DNA from: Actinomadura sp. K4S16
GTDB lineage: Bacteria > Actinomycetota > Actinomycetes > Streptosporangiales > Streptosporangiaceae
Assembly: GCF_008327685.1 (NCBI RefSeq)
Contig: NZ_BDDE01000010.1
Span: 620,001-684,000 of the forward strand
DNA: 64,000 nucleotides
Reading direction: 5' to 3'
The notes beneath the pieces are model-generated. The model saw only the letters and a program-made list of their open reading frames with translations. It was not told where the DNA came from and did no database searches. Positions 45,029 to 57,420 of the stretch are shown in pieces. A program made the translations under genes and the position numbers. The stretch's first letter is position 1. Every line of letters starts with the position of its first letter.

Positions 45029-45727
45029 GGCCGTGCCGGCGGACGTGCGGCGCAGCGCGGCGGCGATCCCGGCCGCGGCGGCGCCCGGATCGGGGGCGGC
45101 GGTGATGGGGCGGCCGATGACCAGCAGGTCGGCGCCGGCGGCGAGGGCGTCCTCGGGGGTGGCGACGCGGGCCTGGTCCTGGTTGCCGGAGCCCGCGGGG
45201 CGGACACCGGGCGTGATGAGCGTGATGTCCGGCCCGACCTCGGCGCGGACGGCGGCGGCCTCCTGCGGAGAGCACACGAGCGCCTGGGCGCCCGCCTCGA
45301 CGGCGAGGACGGCGAGCCGGCGGACGGCGTCCGGGGCGGGCCCCGCGAGGCCGAGGGCGGCGAGATCGGCGTCCCCGAGCGACGTCAGGACCGTGACCGC
45401 GGCGATCTTGGTGGCGGGGACGGCCTCCACCGCCTCGCGGATCATCGAGGGCCCTCCGGCGGCGTGCACGGTCAGGTAGGCCGGCTTGAGGCGCGCCACG
45501 GCGCGGGCGGCGCCGCGGACGGTGGCGGGGATGTCGTGCAGCTTGAGGTCGAGGAAGACCTGGACGCGGCTGGCGCCCCGGACGCTGGCGACGACGTCCG
45601 GCCCGTACCGCAGGTACAGCTCCAGGCCGACCTTGACGGTGGAGACGTGCGGCGTGACCAGGGTGGCCCAGCGCGCGGCCGTCTCCAGGTCGGGCGCGTC
45701 CAGCGCGACGGCGATGGGGGCGGTCAC
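45026..45727 (-). CDS. pyrF: Orotidine 5'-phosphate decarboxylase
   Basis: PyrF makes UMP, the last step of de novo pyrimidine synthesis. The 233-residue TIM-barrel protein has [17 protein letters not shown] at the start and the catalytic motif [17 protein letters not shown] (Lys/Asp/Lys/Asp tetrad, about 59-75), with [16 protein letters not shown] and [10 protein letters not shown] near the end. The GTG start overlaps the pyrD stop in GTGA. It is the last gene of the pyr operon. Confidence 0.96.
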   Translation of the reverse strand: MTAPIAVALDAPDLETAARWATLVTPHVSTVKVGLELYLRYGPDVVASVRGASRVQVFLDLKLHDIPATVRGAARAVARLKPAYLTVHAAGGPSMIREAVEAVPATKIAAVTVLTSLGDADLAALGLAGPAPDAVRRLAVLAVEAGAQALVCSPQEAAAVRAEVGPDITLITPGVRPAGSGNQDQARVATPEDALAAGADLLVIGRPITAAPDPGAAAAGIAAALRRTSAGTA

Positions 45728-46704
45728 AGCTTCTCCTTCTCGGGCTCTTGCGGGCGCACCTGGGGCGGGACGTACCCGGCGGGCTTGTGCGCGAGGCCGA
45801 CGGCGTCGGCGAGGCGGGCGATGCGGCGGGCCGCGAGCGCCTCCTCCAGCTCCCGCAGCACGCGGGGGCCGGCCGTGGGGTCGTGGAACAGGGCGGTGCC
45901 GACGGCGACGGCGGAGGCCCCGGCGAGGATGAACTCCAGCGCGTCCAGGCCGGTGGAGATGCCGCCGACCCCGATGACGGGGGTGCTGGGCAGCGCGGCG
46001 TGCACCTGGTAGACGCAGCGGACCGCGATGGGCCGCACGGCGGGCCCGGACAGGCCGCCGGACACGCCCGTGAGGGCCGGACGCAGCGTCTGCGGGTCGA
46101 TCGCCATGGCCTCCATGGTGTTGATCAGGGTGAGGCCGTCGGCGCCCGCGTCGACGCAGGCGAGCGCGATCGTGACGATGTCGGTCACGTCGGGGGCGAG
46201 CTTGGCGAAGATCGGGACGCCGGGCCGGGCGTGCGCGCGCACGGCCCGCACGACGGACGCGGCGGCGGCCGGGTGCCAGCCGAACATGCGGCCGCGGTCC
46301 TCGACGTTGGGGCAGGCGACGTTGACCTCGATCGCGGCGACGCCCGGGACGTTGCGGAGGCGGCGCGCGAGGTCGCCGTACTCCTCGACGCTGTTGCCCG
46401 CGACGGACACGATCGTGCGGACCTCCTGCTCGATGAGCCAGGGCAGGTCGCGTTCCAGGAACGTCTCCAGCCCGGGGCCTGGCAGGCCCATCGCGGTCAG
46501 GAGGCCGCTCGGGGTCTCGGTCACCCGGGGCGTGGGGCGCCCCGCGCGCGGTTGCGCCATGACCGACGTCGTGACGAAGGCGCCGAGGCGGGTGAGGTCG
46601 AAGAACTGGGCGAGCTCCCGTCCCGTCCCGCCGCACCCGGAGGCCGTCAGGACGGGATTGGGGAGCTCCAGAGGCCCGAGTGCGGTCATGACCCGGTCGC
46701 TCAC
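45724..46704 (-). CDS. pyrD: Dihydroorotate dehydrogenase, class 1B catalytic subunit
   Basis: The 326-residue FMN enzyme oxidises dihydroorotate to orotate. It has [18 protein letters not shown] (about 16-33), [14 protein letters not shown] (about 145-158) around the catalytic Cys region, and the FMN phosphate site [20 protein letters not shown] (about 261-280). Pairing with the adjacent pyrK gene marks it as class 1B, which passes electrons through PyrK to NAD+ rather than to quinone. The GTG start overlaps the pyrK stop. Confidence 0.95.
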   Translation of the reverse strand: MSDRVMTALGPLELPNPVLTASGCGGTGRELAQFFDLTRLGAFVTTSVMAQPRAGRPTPRVTETPSGLLTAMGLPGPGLETFLERDLPWLIEQEVRTIVSVAGNSVEEYGDLARRLRNVPGVAAIEVNVACPNVEDRGRMFGWHPAAAASVVRAVRAHARPGVPIFAKLAPDVTDIVTIALACVDAGADGLTLINTMEAMAIDPQTLRPALTGVSGGLSGPAVRPIAVRCVYQVHAALPSTPVIGVGGISTGLDALEFILAGASAVAVGTALFHDPTAGPRVLRELEEALAARRIARLADAVGLAHKPAGYVPPQVRPQEPEKEKL

Positions 46705-47588
46705 TGGGAGCCCCCTTCAGAGACGCTCAGGACGCGCGGCGCGCCGAGCGCGTCGAACGGGATGGTGCCGAGGTCGCCCCAGCGGACGCGGTCGCCGCGC
46801 AGGACGGGCCCGTCCGCGCAGGCGCGGATCATGCGGGTCACGCCGTCCTCGCCGTGGACGGGGAGCATGCACGTCATGCACACGCCGATGCCGCACGCGC
46901 CCGTCTGCTGGAGGAACTCCTCGACCGACACCTGCGAGGGCAGCCCGAAGGCGCCGGCGATCTGCGTGACCGAGCGGAGCAGGGACGTGGGGCCGCAGCC
47001 GTAGACGACGTCCGCGCCCGTCTCCTCGATGACCCGGGGCAGGACGTCGCGGACGGCGCCCTTCTCCCCCATCGACCCGTCCTCGGTGACGACGGCGGAG
47101 CTGTCGCCGATGCGCTGCGCCATACGGGAGCCGAACACCTGCCGGGCGGAGGCGCCGGCGAGCACGAAGTGCACCTGGCAGCCGCGCCGCAGCAGCGTGT
47201 CGGCCAGCGCGAACACGGCCGCGCCGCCGGGCCCGCCGGCGACGAGCAGGCAGGTGACCGGGTCGCGGGGCAGCCGGAACGGGCGGCCGAGCGGGCCGAC
47301 GAGGTCGAGCTGGTCGCGGGAGCGGCGGCCGGCGAGCCAGGCGGTGCCGGGCTCGGTGTCGGCGAACACCAGCTCGACGGTGCCGCCGTAGTCGGACTTG
47401 ACCTCGTGGACCCCGAAGCACCGGCGGACCAGGCGGGAGGTGTGCTCGCCGCCCACCGCGAGCGCCACGAACTGGCCGGGCCTGAAGCGCTCGGCGATGG
47501 CCGGGGCCACCAGCGTCATCGCGCGGTAGTCCTGCACCTGGCGGACCGTCAGGACCGTCGCCGAGGTCTGCACCGGCGTGTCGGACAC
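46701..47588 (-). CDS. pyrK: Dihydroorotate dehydrogenase electron transfer subunit
   Basis: The 295-residue FAD/[2Fe-2S] subunit accepts electrons from PyrD and reduces NAD+. It has an FAD-binding barrel (about 8-105), an NAD-binding segment [20 protein letters not shown] (about 110-129) and the C-terminal iron-sulfur cluster CGIGVCMTC with a fourth Cys in RACADGPV (about 240-270). GTG 47588 follows a purine-rich GAGGAGAGGGAG. It lies 73 bp after carB, and that gap contains an 18-bp perfect hairpin. Confidence 0.93.
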   Translation of the reverse strand: MSDTPVQTSATVLTVRQVQDYRAMTLVAPAIAERFRPGQFVALAVGGEHTSRLVRRCFGVHEVKSDYGGTVELVFADTEPGTAWLAGRRSRDQLDLVGPLGRPFRLPRDPVTCLLVAGGPGGAAVFALADTLLRRGCQVHFVLAGASARQVFGSRMAQRIGDSSAVVTEDGSMGEKGAVRDVLPRVIEETGADVVYGCGPTSLLRSVTQIAGAFGLPSQVSVEEFLQQTGACGIGVCMTCMLPVHGEDGVTRMIRACADGPVLRGDRVRWGDLGTIPFDALGAPRVLSVSEGGSQ

Positions 47589-47614
47589 CCGTCTCCCTCT
47601 CCTCGTCGCGTACT

Positions 47615-47655
47615 CCGGGCGGGCCGGGCGCACGGCATGCGCCCGGCCCGCCCGG
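47615..47655 (-). terminator. 18-bp perfect hairpin between carB and pyrK
   Basis: CCGGGCGGGCCGGGCGCA (47615-47632) is exactly complementary to TGCGCCCGGCCCGCCCGG (47638-47655) with a 5-nt loop. It lies inside the operon, just after the carB stop and before the pyrK ribosome binding site. No U-tract follows on the minus strand, so partial termination, processing or mRNA protection are all possible. Confidence 0.6.
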
Positions 47656-47661
47656 TCACTC

Positions 47662-51029
<3,368 letters not shown>

Positions 51030-51030
<1 letters not shown>

Positions 51031-52145
51031 TACTTCGACGCCTCCATCAGGTCGCAGAAACGGTCGAAGAGCCCGGACGCGTCGTGCGGACCTGCCGCTG
51101 CCTCCGGGTGGTACTGCACGCTGAACGCCGGGCGCTCCAGCAGCCTCAGCCCCTCGACGCACCCGTCGTTGAGGTTGACGTGGCTGACCTCGCCGGGTCC
51201 GTAGGGGGTGTCGAACGGCCCGCCGACGGGGGCGTCCACCGCGAACCCGTGGTTGTGCGCCGACACGTCGACCTTGCCGGTCGTCCGGTCCTGGACGGGC
51301 TGGTTGATGCCCCGGTGGCCGAACCTCAGCTTGTAGGTGCCGAGGCCGAGCGCGCGGCCGAAGATCTGGTTGCCGAAGCAGATCCCGAAGAACGGCGTCC
51401 CGGTGTCGAGGACGCCCTTCAGCGCCTCCACGGCGTAGCCCGCGGCGGCCGGGTCGCCCGGGCCGTTGGAGAAGAACACGCCGTCGGGGGCGAGGGCGAG
51501 GATGTCCGCGGCCGTGCTGGTCGCCGGCAGGACGTGCACCTCGCAGCCCCGCTCGGACATCCGGTACGGCGTCATCGACTTGATGCCGAGGTCGACGGCC
51601 GCGACCGTGTAGCGCTTCTCGCCCCGCGCCGGGACGACGTAGGGCTCCGTGGTGGAGACGTCCCGGGCCAGGTCGGCGCCCTCCATCGAGGGGCTCTGCC
51701 GGACGCGCTCGACGAGGGCGTCCTCGCCGCCGGCGGCGGCGGCGCCGCTGAAGATGCCGGCGCGCATCGCGCCCCTGTCGCGCAGGTGCCGCGTCAGCGC
51801 CCGCGTGCCGGGCATGGCGATGCCCACGACCCCCTGCTCGCGCAGCGCGGAGCCGAGCGAGCCGGTGGCGCGCCAGTTGGACGCCACCCGGGCGGGCTCG
51901 CGCACCACGTAGCCGGCCACCTGGATGCGGCGGGACTCGGGGTCTTCGGCGTTGACGCCGGTGTTGCCGATGTGGGGGGAGGTCATCGCCACGATCTGGC
52001 GCGCGTACGAGGGGTCGGTGAGGGTCTCCTGGTAGCCGGTCATGCCGGTGTTGAAGACCATCTCGCCGAAGGTCTCGCCTTCGGCCCCGTACGCGGCCCC
52101 GCGGAACACCCTGCCGTCTTCCAGAACGAGCAGAGCAGGGTTCAT
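51030..52145 (-). CDS. carA: Carbamoyl-phosphate synthase small subunit (glutaminase)
   Basis: The 371-residue protein frees ammonia from glutamine for CarB. It has the CarA-specific N-terminal domain ([19 protein letters not shown] ... [18 protein letters not shown]) and a class I amidotransferase domain with the nucleophile Cys in [16 protein letters not shown] and the His-Glu pair in [13 protein letters not shown]. The ATG overlaps the pyrC stop (ATGA), and the stop overlaps the carB start. The length is normal. Confidence 0.97.
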
Positions 52146-53428
52146 TGGAGCTTCCCTTCGAGGACGGTCGGCTTGCCGCGCAGGAACGTCGCGACGACCC
52201 GGCCGGGCAGCTCCAGCCCCGCGAACGGGGTGTTGCGGCTCTTGGAGGTCATCGCGGACGGGTCCACGGCGCGGCGCGGCGACGGGTCGTACAGCGTGAT
52301 GTTGGCGGGCGAACCTGCCTCCAGCGGACGACCCTGTCCGGAAAGGCGGCCGATGCGGGCGGGGCGGACGGACATGCGGTCGGCGACCCCGGCCCAGTCG
52401 AGCAGGCCGGTCTCGACCATCGCCTCCTGGACGACCGGCAGCGCCGTCTCCAGGCCGATCATGCCCATGGCGGCCACGGCCCACTCGGTCTCCTTGGCCT
52501 CGACCGGGTGGGGGGCGTGGTCGGTGGCGACGCAGTCGATCGTCCCGTCGGCGAGGGCGTGCCGCAGCGCGGTGACGTCGTCGGCGGTGCGCAGCGGCGG
52601 GTTGACCTTGAAGATCGGGTCGTAGGACCCGGCCTTGGCGTCGTTCAGCAGCAGGTGGTGCGGGGTGACCTCGGCGGTCACCGGGCAGCCCTTGCTCTTG
52701 GCCCAGCGGATGATCTCCACCGAGCCGGCCGTGGAGACGTGGCACACGTGCAGCCGCGACCCGACGTGCTGGGCGAGCAGCACGTCCCGGGCGATGATCG
52801 CCTCCTCGGCGACGGCGGGCCAGCCGCGCAGGCCGAGCGCCGCGGACATCTCGCCCTCGTTCATCTGGGCGCCCTCGGTGAGGCGCGGCTCCTGGGCGTG
52901 CTGGGCGACGACGCCGTCGAACGCCTTCACGTACTCCAGGGCCCGGCGCATGATGACCGCGTCCGACACGCAGTGCCCGTCGTCGGAGAAGACCCGCACC
53001 TCGGCGGCGGAGTCGGCCATCGCGCCCAGCTCGGCGAGCTGCTCGCCGGCGATGCCGCGGGTGACGGCCCCGACCGGCTGGACGTCGCAGTACCCGGCCT
53101 CGCGCCCGAGGCGCCACACCTGCTCGACCACGCCGGCCGTGTCGGCGACGGGGTCGGTGTTGGCCATCGCGTGGACGGCGGTGTACCCGCCCATCGCGGC
53201 GGCCCGCGTCCCGGACTCGACGGTCTCGGCGTCCTCCCGGCCCGGCTCGCGCAGGTGGGTGTGCAGGTCCACGAGACCGGGCAGCGCGACCAGCCCCCCG
53301 GCCTCGACGACCTCGGCCCCGGCCTCGTCGAGCCCGGCCCCGACCGCGGCGATGGCGCCGTCGCGGACGAGGATGTCGGCGGCCTCTCCGCCGAGGATCC
53401 GGGCGCCCTTGATGATGTAGGTGCTCAC
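52142..53428 (-). CDS. pyrC: Dihydroorotase
   Basis: The 428-residue type I dihydroorotase cyclises carbamoyl aspartate. Metal-binding motifs are [18 protein letters not shown] (about 51-68), the His in [12 protein letters not shown] (about 228-239) and [16 protein letters not shown] with the catalytic Asp (about 301-316). Its GTG start overlaps the pyrB stop (GTGA); its stop overlaps carA. Together with pyrB and carAB it provides the first three pathway steps. Confidence 0.96.
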   Translation of the reverse strand: MSTYIIKGARILGGEAADILVRDGAIAAVGAGLDEAGAEVVEAGGLVALPGLVDLHTHLREPGREDAETVESGTRAAAMGGYTAVHAMANTDPVADTAGVVEQVWRLGREAGYCDVQPVGAVTRGIAGEQLAELGAMADSAAEVRVFSDDGHCVSDAVIMRRALEYVKAFDGVVAQHAQEPRLTEGAQMNEGEMSAALGLRGWPAVAEEAIIARDVLLAQHVGSRLHVCHVSTAGSVEIIRWAKSKGCPVTAEVTPHHLLLNDAKAGSYDPIFKVNPPLRTADDVTALRHALADGTIDCVATDHAPHPVEAKETEWAVAAMGMIGLETALPVVQEAMVETGLLDWAGVADRMSVRPARIGRLSGQGRPLEAGSPANITLYDPSPRRAVDPSAMTSKSRNTPFAGLELPGRVVATFLRGKPTVLEGKLQ

Positions 53429-54366
53429 TGGGGGACCTCCTGGCCGATGGCGGGCTCGGAGCCTCCGAGCAGCAGGTAGAGGACGGCCATGCGCGCGCTG
53501 ACGCCGTTGGCGACCTGCTCGACGATCGTGGAGCGGACCGAGTCGGCGACCTCGGCGGCGATCTCGACGCCGCGGTTCATCGGCCCGGGGTGCATGACGA
53601 TCGCGTGCTCGGGCAGCTCGGCCATGCGCTCGGCGTCCAGCCCGTAGCGGCGGCTGTACTCGCGCACGGTCGGGAAGTAGGCGGCGTTCATGCGCTCCTG
53701 CTGGACGCGCAGCATCATGATGACGTCGCTCTTGGGGATGACGGCGTCGAGGTCGTAGGAGACCGCGCACGGCCAGGTGTCGATCGCGACCGGCAGCAGC
53801 GTCGGCGGCGCGACCACGGTCACGTCGGCGCCGAGCGTGTCGAGCAGCAGGACGTTGGATCGTGCCACGCGGCTGTGGAGCACGTCGCCGACGATGGTGA
53901 CCTTGCGGCCCTCCAGGTCGCCCAGGCGCTTGCGCATCGTGAACGCGTCCAGGAGCGCCTGCGTGGGGTGCTCGTGGGTGCCGTCCCCGGCGTTGACCAC
54001 GCTGCCCTGCACCCATCCGGCCAGCCGGTGCGGCGCGCCGGAGGCGTTGTGCCGGATGACGACGCCGTCCGCGCCCATCGCCTCCAGCGTGAGCGCCGTG
54101 TCCTTCAGGCTCTCGCCCTTGGACACGCTGGAGCCCTTGGCGGAGAAGTTGATCACGTCGGCGGACAGCCGCTTGGCCGCGGCCTCGAACGAGATGCGGG
54201 TGCGGGTCGAGTCCTCGAAGAACAGGTTGACGACCGTCCGGCCGCGCAGCGTCGGCAGCTTCTTGATGGAGCGGCCCGCGATCTGCGCGAGCTCCTCGGC
54301 CGTGTCGAGCACGAGCAGCGCGTCGTCGCGGCTGAGGTCGGCGGCGGAGATCAGATGGCGGTTCAT
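53425..54366 (-). CDS. pyrB: Aspartate carbamoyltransferase catalytic chain
   Basis: The 313-residue enzyme joins carbamoyl phosphate and aspartate. The signature [19 protein letters not shown] (about 49-67) binds carbamoyl phosphate; [17 protein letters not shown] (about 127-143) and [13 protein letters not shown] (about 259-271) complete the active site. No pyrI regulatory chain gene is present, as usual in actinobacteria. The ATG overlaps the pyrR stop (ATGA). Confidence 0.97.
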   Translation of the reverse strand: MNRHLISAADLSRDDALLVLDTAEELAQIAGRSIKKLPTLRGRTVVNLFFEDSTRTRISFEAAAKRLSADVINFSAKGSSVSKGESLKDTALTLEAMGADGVVIRHNASGAPHRLAGWVQGSVVNAGDGTHEHPTQALLDAFTMRKRLGDLEGRKVTIVGDVLHSRVARSNVLLLDTLGADVTVVAPPTLLPVAIDTWPCAVSYDLDAVIPKSDVIMMLRVQQERMNAAYFPTVREYSRRYGLDAERMAELPEHAIVMHPGPMNRGVEIAAEVADSVRSTIVEQVANGVSARMAVLYLLLGGSEPAIGQEVPQ

Positions 54367-54953
54367 TCGGCACCCCCCGTCGGGCCGAGCAGCACCGCGT
54401 CGCGCCCGTCGTTCTCGTCCAGCAGGACCTTCACGGTCTCGCGCATCGAGGTGGGCAGGTTCTTGCCCACGTAGTCGGCGCGGATCGGCAGCTGCCGGTG
54501 CCCGCGGTCGACCAGCACCGCCAGCTGGACGGCGCGGGGCCGGCCGAGGTCGTTCAGCGAGTCCAGCGCGGCGCGCACCGTCCGCCCGGAGAACAGCACG
54601 TCGTCGACGAGCACGACGACCCTGTCGTCGATCCCCTCGGGGGGCAGCTCCGTGCGGCCGAGGGCGCGCGCGGGACGCATGCGCAGGTCGTCCCGGTACA
54701 TGGTCACGTCGAGCGAGCCCCAGGGCACCGGGCGGCCCTCGACCTCGCGCAGCGCCCCGGCGAGCCGCTCGGCCAGCGTCACGCCGCGGGTCTGGATGCC
54801 GAGCAGCAGGACGTCGTGGCCGCCCTTGGTCCGCTCGAGGATCTCGTGTGCGATGCGGGTCAGCGCGCGTCTGATGTCGGGACCCTCGAGAACGGCCTTG
54901 GGCCGGGGGTCACCGTCCGCCACGCGCTGCTCCTGCCTGGAGGCAGCATTCAC
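54363..54953 (-). CDS. pyrR: PyrR regulator / uracil phosphoribosyltransferase
   Basis: The 196-residue protein is of the type I phosphoribosyltransferase fold with the PRPP loop [20 protein letters not shown] (about 112-131). PyrR binds a conserved loop in pyr mRNA leaders when UMP is high and lowers pyr operon expression. The start is GTG 54953 preceded by AAGGAGG; a second GTG 33 bases downstream also has an AGGAG. It heads the pyr operon and has the PyrR-loop consensus in its own leader, so it should be autoregulated. Confidence 0.95.
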   Translation of the reverse strand: MNAASRQEQRVADGDPRPKAVLEGPDIRRALTRIAHEILERTKGGHDVLLLGIQTRGVTLAERLAGALREVEGRPVPWGSLDVTMYRDDLRMRPARALGRTELPPEGIDDRVVVLVDDVLFSGRTVRAALDSLNDLGRPRAVQLAVLVDRGHRQLPIRADYVGKNLPTSMRETVKVLLDENDGRDAVLLGPTGGAE

Positions 54954-54960
54954 CGCCGAA

Positions 54961-54988
54961 ACCTCCTTCCCCGCCTCACGGGACGGGC
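54961..54988 (-). promoter_or_regulatory. PyrR-binding loop over the pyr operon ribosome binding site
   Basis: The minus-strand leader RNA contains GCCCGUCCCGUGAGGCGGGG followed at once by AAGGAGG. UCCCGUGAGGC fits the core of the PyrR binding consensus UCCNGNGAGGY, presented by a CCCG/CGGG stem. Its closeness to the ribosome binding site suggests translational repression, as described for mycobacterial pyrR, rather than Bacillus-style attenuation. Confidence 0.75.
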
Positions 54989-55012
54989 CTTAAAGGACGT
55001 CGTGTCCCCCAC

Positions 55013-55018
55013 ACGTTA
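55013..55018 (-). promoter_or_regulatory. Probable -10 element of the pyr operon
   Basis: TAACGT on the minus strand lies about 60 bp before the pyrR start and would give a leader of about 53 nt containing the PyrR loop. No good -35 hexamer is seen 16-18 bp upstream. Confidence 0.4.
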
Positions 55019-55211
55019 GCAGCCGGTCACGCTTGCCCCGCACCCCGGACCGGCCCGCGTCTTCGCAGGTGAGAGGGGTCACATTCGGGGGCATGCCGGA
55101 CGGGGGCGCGGACGCGCGGCAGGGCCGCCGGAGCCCCGCGCGCACGGGGAGGAGGGGATCCGGACCGGCCGGATCGAGTCCTGCGGATTCGACCGCTTTT
55201 TTCCAATCAGC

Positions 55212-55240
55212 TTGACCTGGGGCCGTACCCGTTTTACCGT
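55212..55240 (+). promoter_or_regulatory. bldD promoter
   Basis: TTGACC (55212-55217), a 17-bp spacer and TACCGT (55235-55240) form a good vegetative-type promoter. Transcription from about 55247 would give a 113-nt bldD leader. The leader includes an inverted repeat, GGAGACAGA (55261-55269) with TCTGTCTCC (55296-55304), enclosing a smaller GAGCCC/GGGCTT stem. Confidence 0.65.
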
Positions 55241-55359
55241 CACTGTCCGTAACCATCCCTGGAGACAGACTCTTGGAGCCCCCGGGCTTCGCGAATCTGT
55301 CTCCCCCCGGTGACAAGCCGGGGTCCGACGACGACGAAAGTGAGCCTGGGGGCCGCATA

Positions 55360-55854
55360 ATGCCGTCTGAATACGCTAAGGCTCTCGGCGCGCGCCTGCG
55401 CGCCATCCGCACCCAGCAGGGCCTGTCCCTGCACGGCGTGGAGGAGAAGTCCCGCGGCCGCTGGAAGGCCGTCGTCGTGGGTTCGTACGAGCGGGGCGAC
55501 CGCGCCGTCACCGTTCAGAAGCTGGCCGAGCTCGCCGATTTCTACGGCGTGCCGGTTTCCGAGTTGCTGCCCGGCGGAGCCGCGCCGAGCCCGCTCGGGC
55601 CTACACCCAAGCTCGTGATCGATCTAGAGCGGTTGCAGCAGCTTCCGAAAGACAAGGCCGGTCCTCTCGCCCGCTACGCCGCGACGATCCAGAGCCAGCG
55701 GGGCGACTACAACGGAAAGGTCCTGTCCATCCGCCAGGAGGACCTGCGTTCACTCGCGGTCATCTATGACAAGTCCCCGACCGAGCTCACCGAGGAGCTG
55801 ATCGGCTGGGGCGTCCTCGACCCGGAGGCGCGGCGCGCCGTCGAGTCGTTCTGA
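55360..55854 (+). CDS. bldD: Developmental master regulator BldD
   Basis: BldD represses sporulation genes during vegetative growth in actinomycetes when dimerised by tetrameric c-di-GMP. The 164-residue protein has an N-terminal helix-turn-helix (about 5-65: LGARLRAIRTQQGLSLHGVE ... VPVSELL) and a C-terminal domain with the c-di-GMP motif RGD (114-116), eight residues, RQED (125-128). The Streptomyces motif is RGD-x8-RQDD, so one acidic residue differs conservatively. The ATG follows a weak GGGGG. It is divergent from the pyr operon, as in Streptomyces, and convergent with the MFS gene. Confidence 0.97.
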   Translation: MPSEYAKALGARLRAIRTQQGLSLHGVEEKSRGRWKAVVVGSYERGDRAVTVQKLAELADFYGVPVSELLPGGAAPSPLGPTPKLVIDLERLQQLPKDKAGPLARYAATIQSQRGDYNGKVLSIRQEDLRSLAVIYDKSPTELTEELIGWGVLDPEARRAVESF

Positions 55855-55893
55855 TCGACCCGCCTGTTCCACCGCTTCACCGCACGACCCGCT

Positions 55894-57336
55894 TCACCGC
55901 ACGACCGTGACGGGGTCCGGCACCGCGCCGGGCCCCGTTCCGCGTCCGGGGCCCCTTCCGCGTCCGCGCCGTCCCGGACGCGGGACGAGCAGGGCCAGCG
56001 GGACGACGGCCGCCGCGACGGCGGCGCTCACCGCGAACCCGCCGGAGAACCCGCCCTCGCCGGGGACCGCCACCACGATGACCGCGCTGATCTGCGTCCC
56101 GAGGGACGCGCCGACCGTGCGGAGCAGCGTGTTGATGCCGGTGGCCACGCCGGTCTCCCCGGGCGGCACGGCGGCGACCACCAGGGTCGCCACGGCGGCG
56201 TAGGCGAAGCCCAGGCCGACGCCCCGCGCCAGGCCGCCCACGTAGAGGTGCCACATGGCGCCGTGCTCGACCGCCACGAACGCGTAGCCGAGGCCGGTCA
56301 GCGCCGCGCCGCCGAGCAGGACCGCGCGCGAGCCGACACGCCGGTCGAGAAGGCCCGCCGTCATGCCGGCGACGGTCATGCCGATGCTGGCGGGAAGCTG
56401 GAGCAGCGCCGCCTGCGTGGCCGTCCCTCCGAAGCCGTACCCGGTGTCCGCCGGGAGCTGGACGAGCAGGGGGAACAGCAGCCCGCCCGCCATGAGCGCG
56501 TAGCCGGACAGGAGCGAGGCGGCGTTCGCCGTCCACACGCCGCGCACCCGCATGAGGCGCAGGTCGATCAGGGGCTCGGGCACGCGGCCCTCCACCCAGA
56601 GCCACGCGCCTGCCGCAACGAGTGCGAGAGCGAGCAGGCCGAGCACGCCGGGGGACGTCCAGCCCCAGTCCATCCCCTGGGTGAGGGCGGTGAGCGCGGC
56701 CACCAGCCAGGCGGCGAAGAGGGCCGCGCCCCACCAGTCGACCCGCGCGGCGGCCGTGCGCGAGGCCCCGCGGCGGTCCGCGGCCGGGACGATCCACCAG
56801 GCGAGGACGATGCCGGGCACCAGGCCCGTGACCGGCACCCACAGCAGCCACCGCCAGCCGAGGAAGTCGATGATCGGCCCGGCCAGGCACCACGACACGG
56901 CGCCGCCGAGCCCCAGCATGGACGACATGAGCCCGACGGCCGGGGCCCGCCGGGCGGCCGGGACGATGTCCCGGATGATCGTGTACGCCAGCGGGAAGAC
57001 GCCGCCGCCGATGCCGCCGAGGACCCGACCGGCCAGCATCACCGGGACCGTGCCGGCCAGGGCCGCGACGACCGTCCCCGCGGTCGCGACGGCGAGCACG
57101 GCGAGGAGCACCCGGCGCGGCCCGTACAGGTCGCCGAGCCGCCCGACCACCGGGGTGGCGACGGCCGCGGACAGCGTCATCGCGGTGAGCGCCCACGCCG
57201 CCCCCGCCGGGGTCGTGTGCAGGCCGTCCTGGATCTGCGGCAGGGCGGGCGTCACCACGGCCATCGACAGCGAGTACGCCATCACGCCGAGGAAGGCGAG
57301 CAGCGGGACCAGCCCGCGCACCTCCCGCCCCGCCAC
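55894..57336 (-). CDS. MFS multidrug-type exporter (DHA2/EmrB-QacA-like)
   Basis: The 480-residue protein has about 14 membrane segments. Motif A-like GRLGDLYGPRRVLL lies between TM2 and TM3, and the drug-antiporter motif C region reads GLGGAVSWCLAGPIIDFLGWRW. The end is a hydrophilic Gly/Arg/Pro-rich tail. GTG 57336 has AAGGAGG seven bases upstream; the frame is open to 57393, where a further ATG exists. Such proteins use the proton gradient to export drugs or metabolites. No regulator gene is adjacent, and the neighbouring P450 gene on the same strand gives a weak link to a secondary metabolite. Confidence 0.87.
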   Translation of the reverse strand: MAGREVRGLVPLLAFLGVMAYSLSMAVVTPALPQIQDGLHTTPAGAAWALTAMTLSAAVATPVVGRLGDLYGPRRVLLAVLAVATAGTVVAALAGTVPVMLAGRVLGGIGGGVFPLAYTIIRDIVPAARRAPAVGLMSSMLGLGGAVSWCLAGPIIDFLGWRWLLWVPVTGLVPGIVLAWWIVPAADRRGASRTAAARVDWWGAALFAAWLVAALTALTQGMDWGWTSPGVLGLLALALVAAGAWLWVEGRVPEPLIDLRLMRVRGVWTANAASLLSGYALMAGGLLFPLLVQLPADTGYGFGGTATQAALLQLPASIGMTVAGMTAGLLDRRVGSRAVLLGGAALTGLGYAFVAVEHGAMWHLYVGGLARGVGLGFAYAAVATLVVAAVPPGETGVATGINTLLRTVGASLGTQISAVIVVAVPGEGGFSGGFAVSAAVAAAVVPLALLVPRPGRRGRGRGPGRGTGPGAVPDPVTVVR

Positions 57337-57420
57337 CGTGCCCTCCTTGGTTCGCCTCCCTAACAATCTCATACCGGGGCGAAACGCCTTCAAGCGCGGG
57401 GCGGGGCGGGCGGGGTGCGG

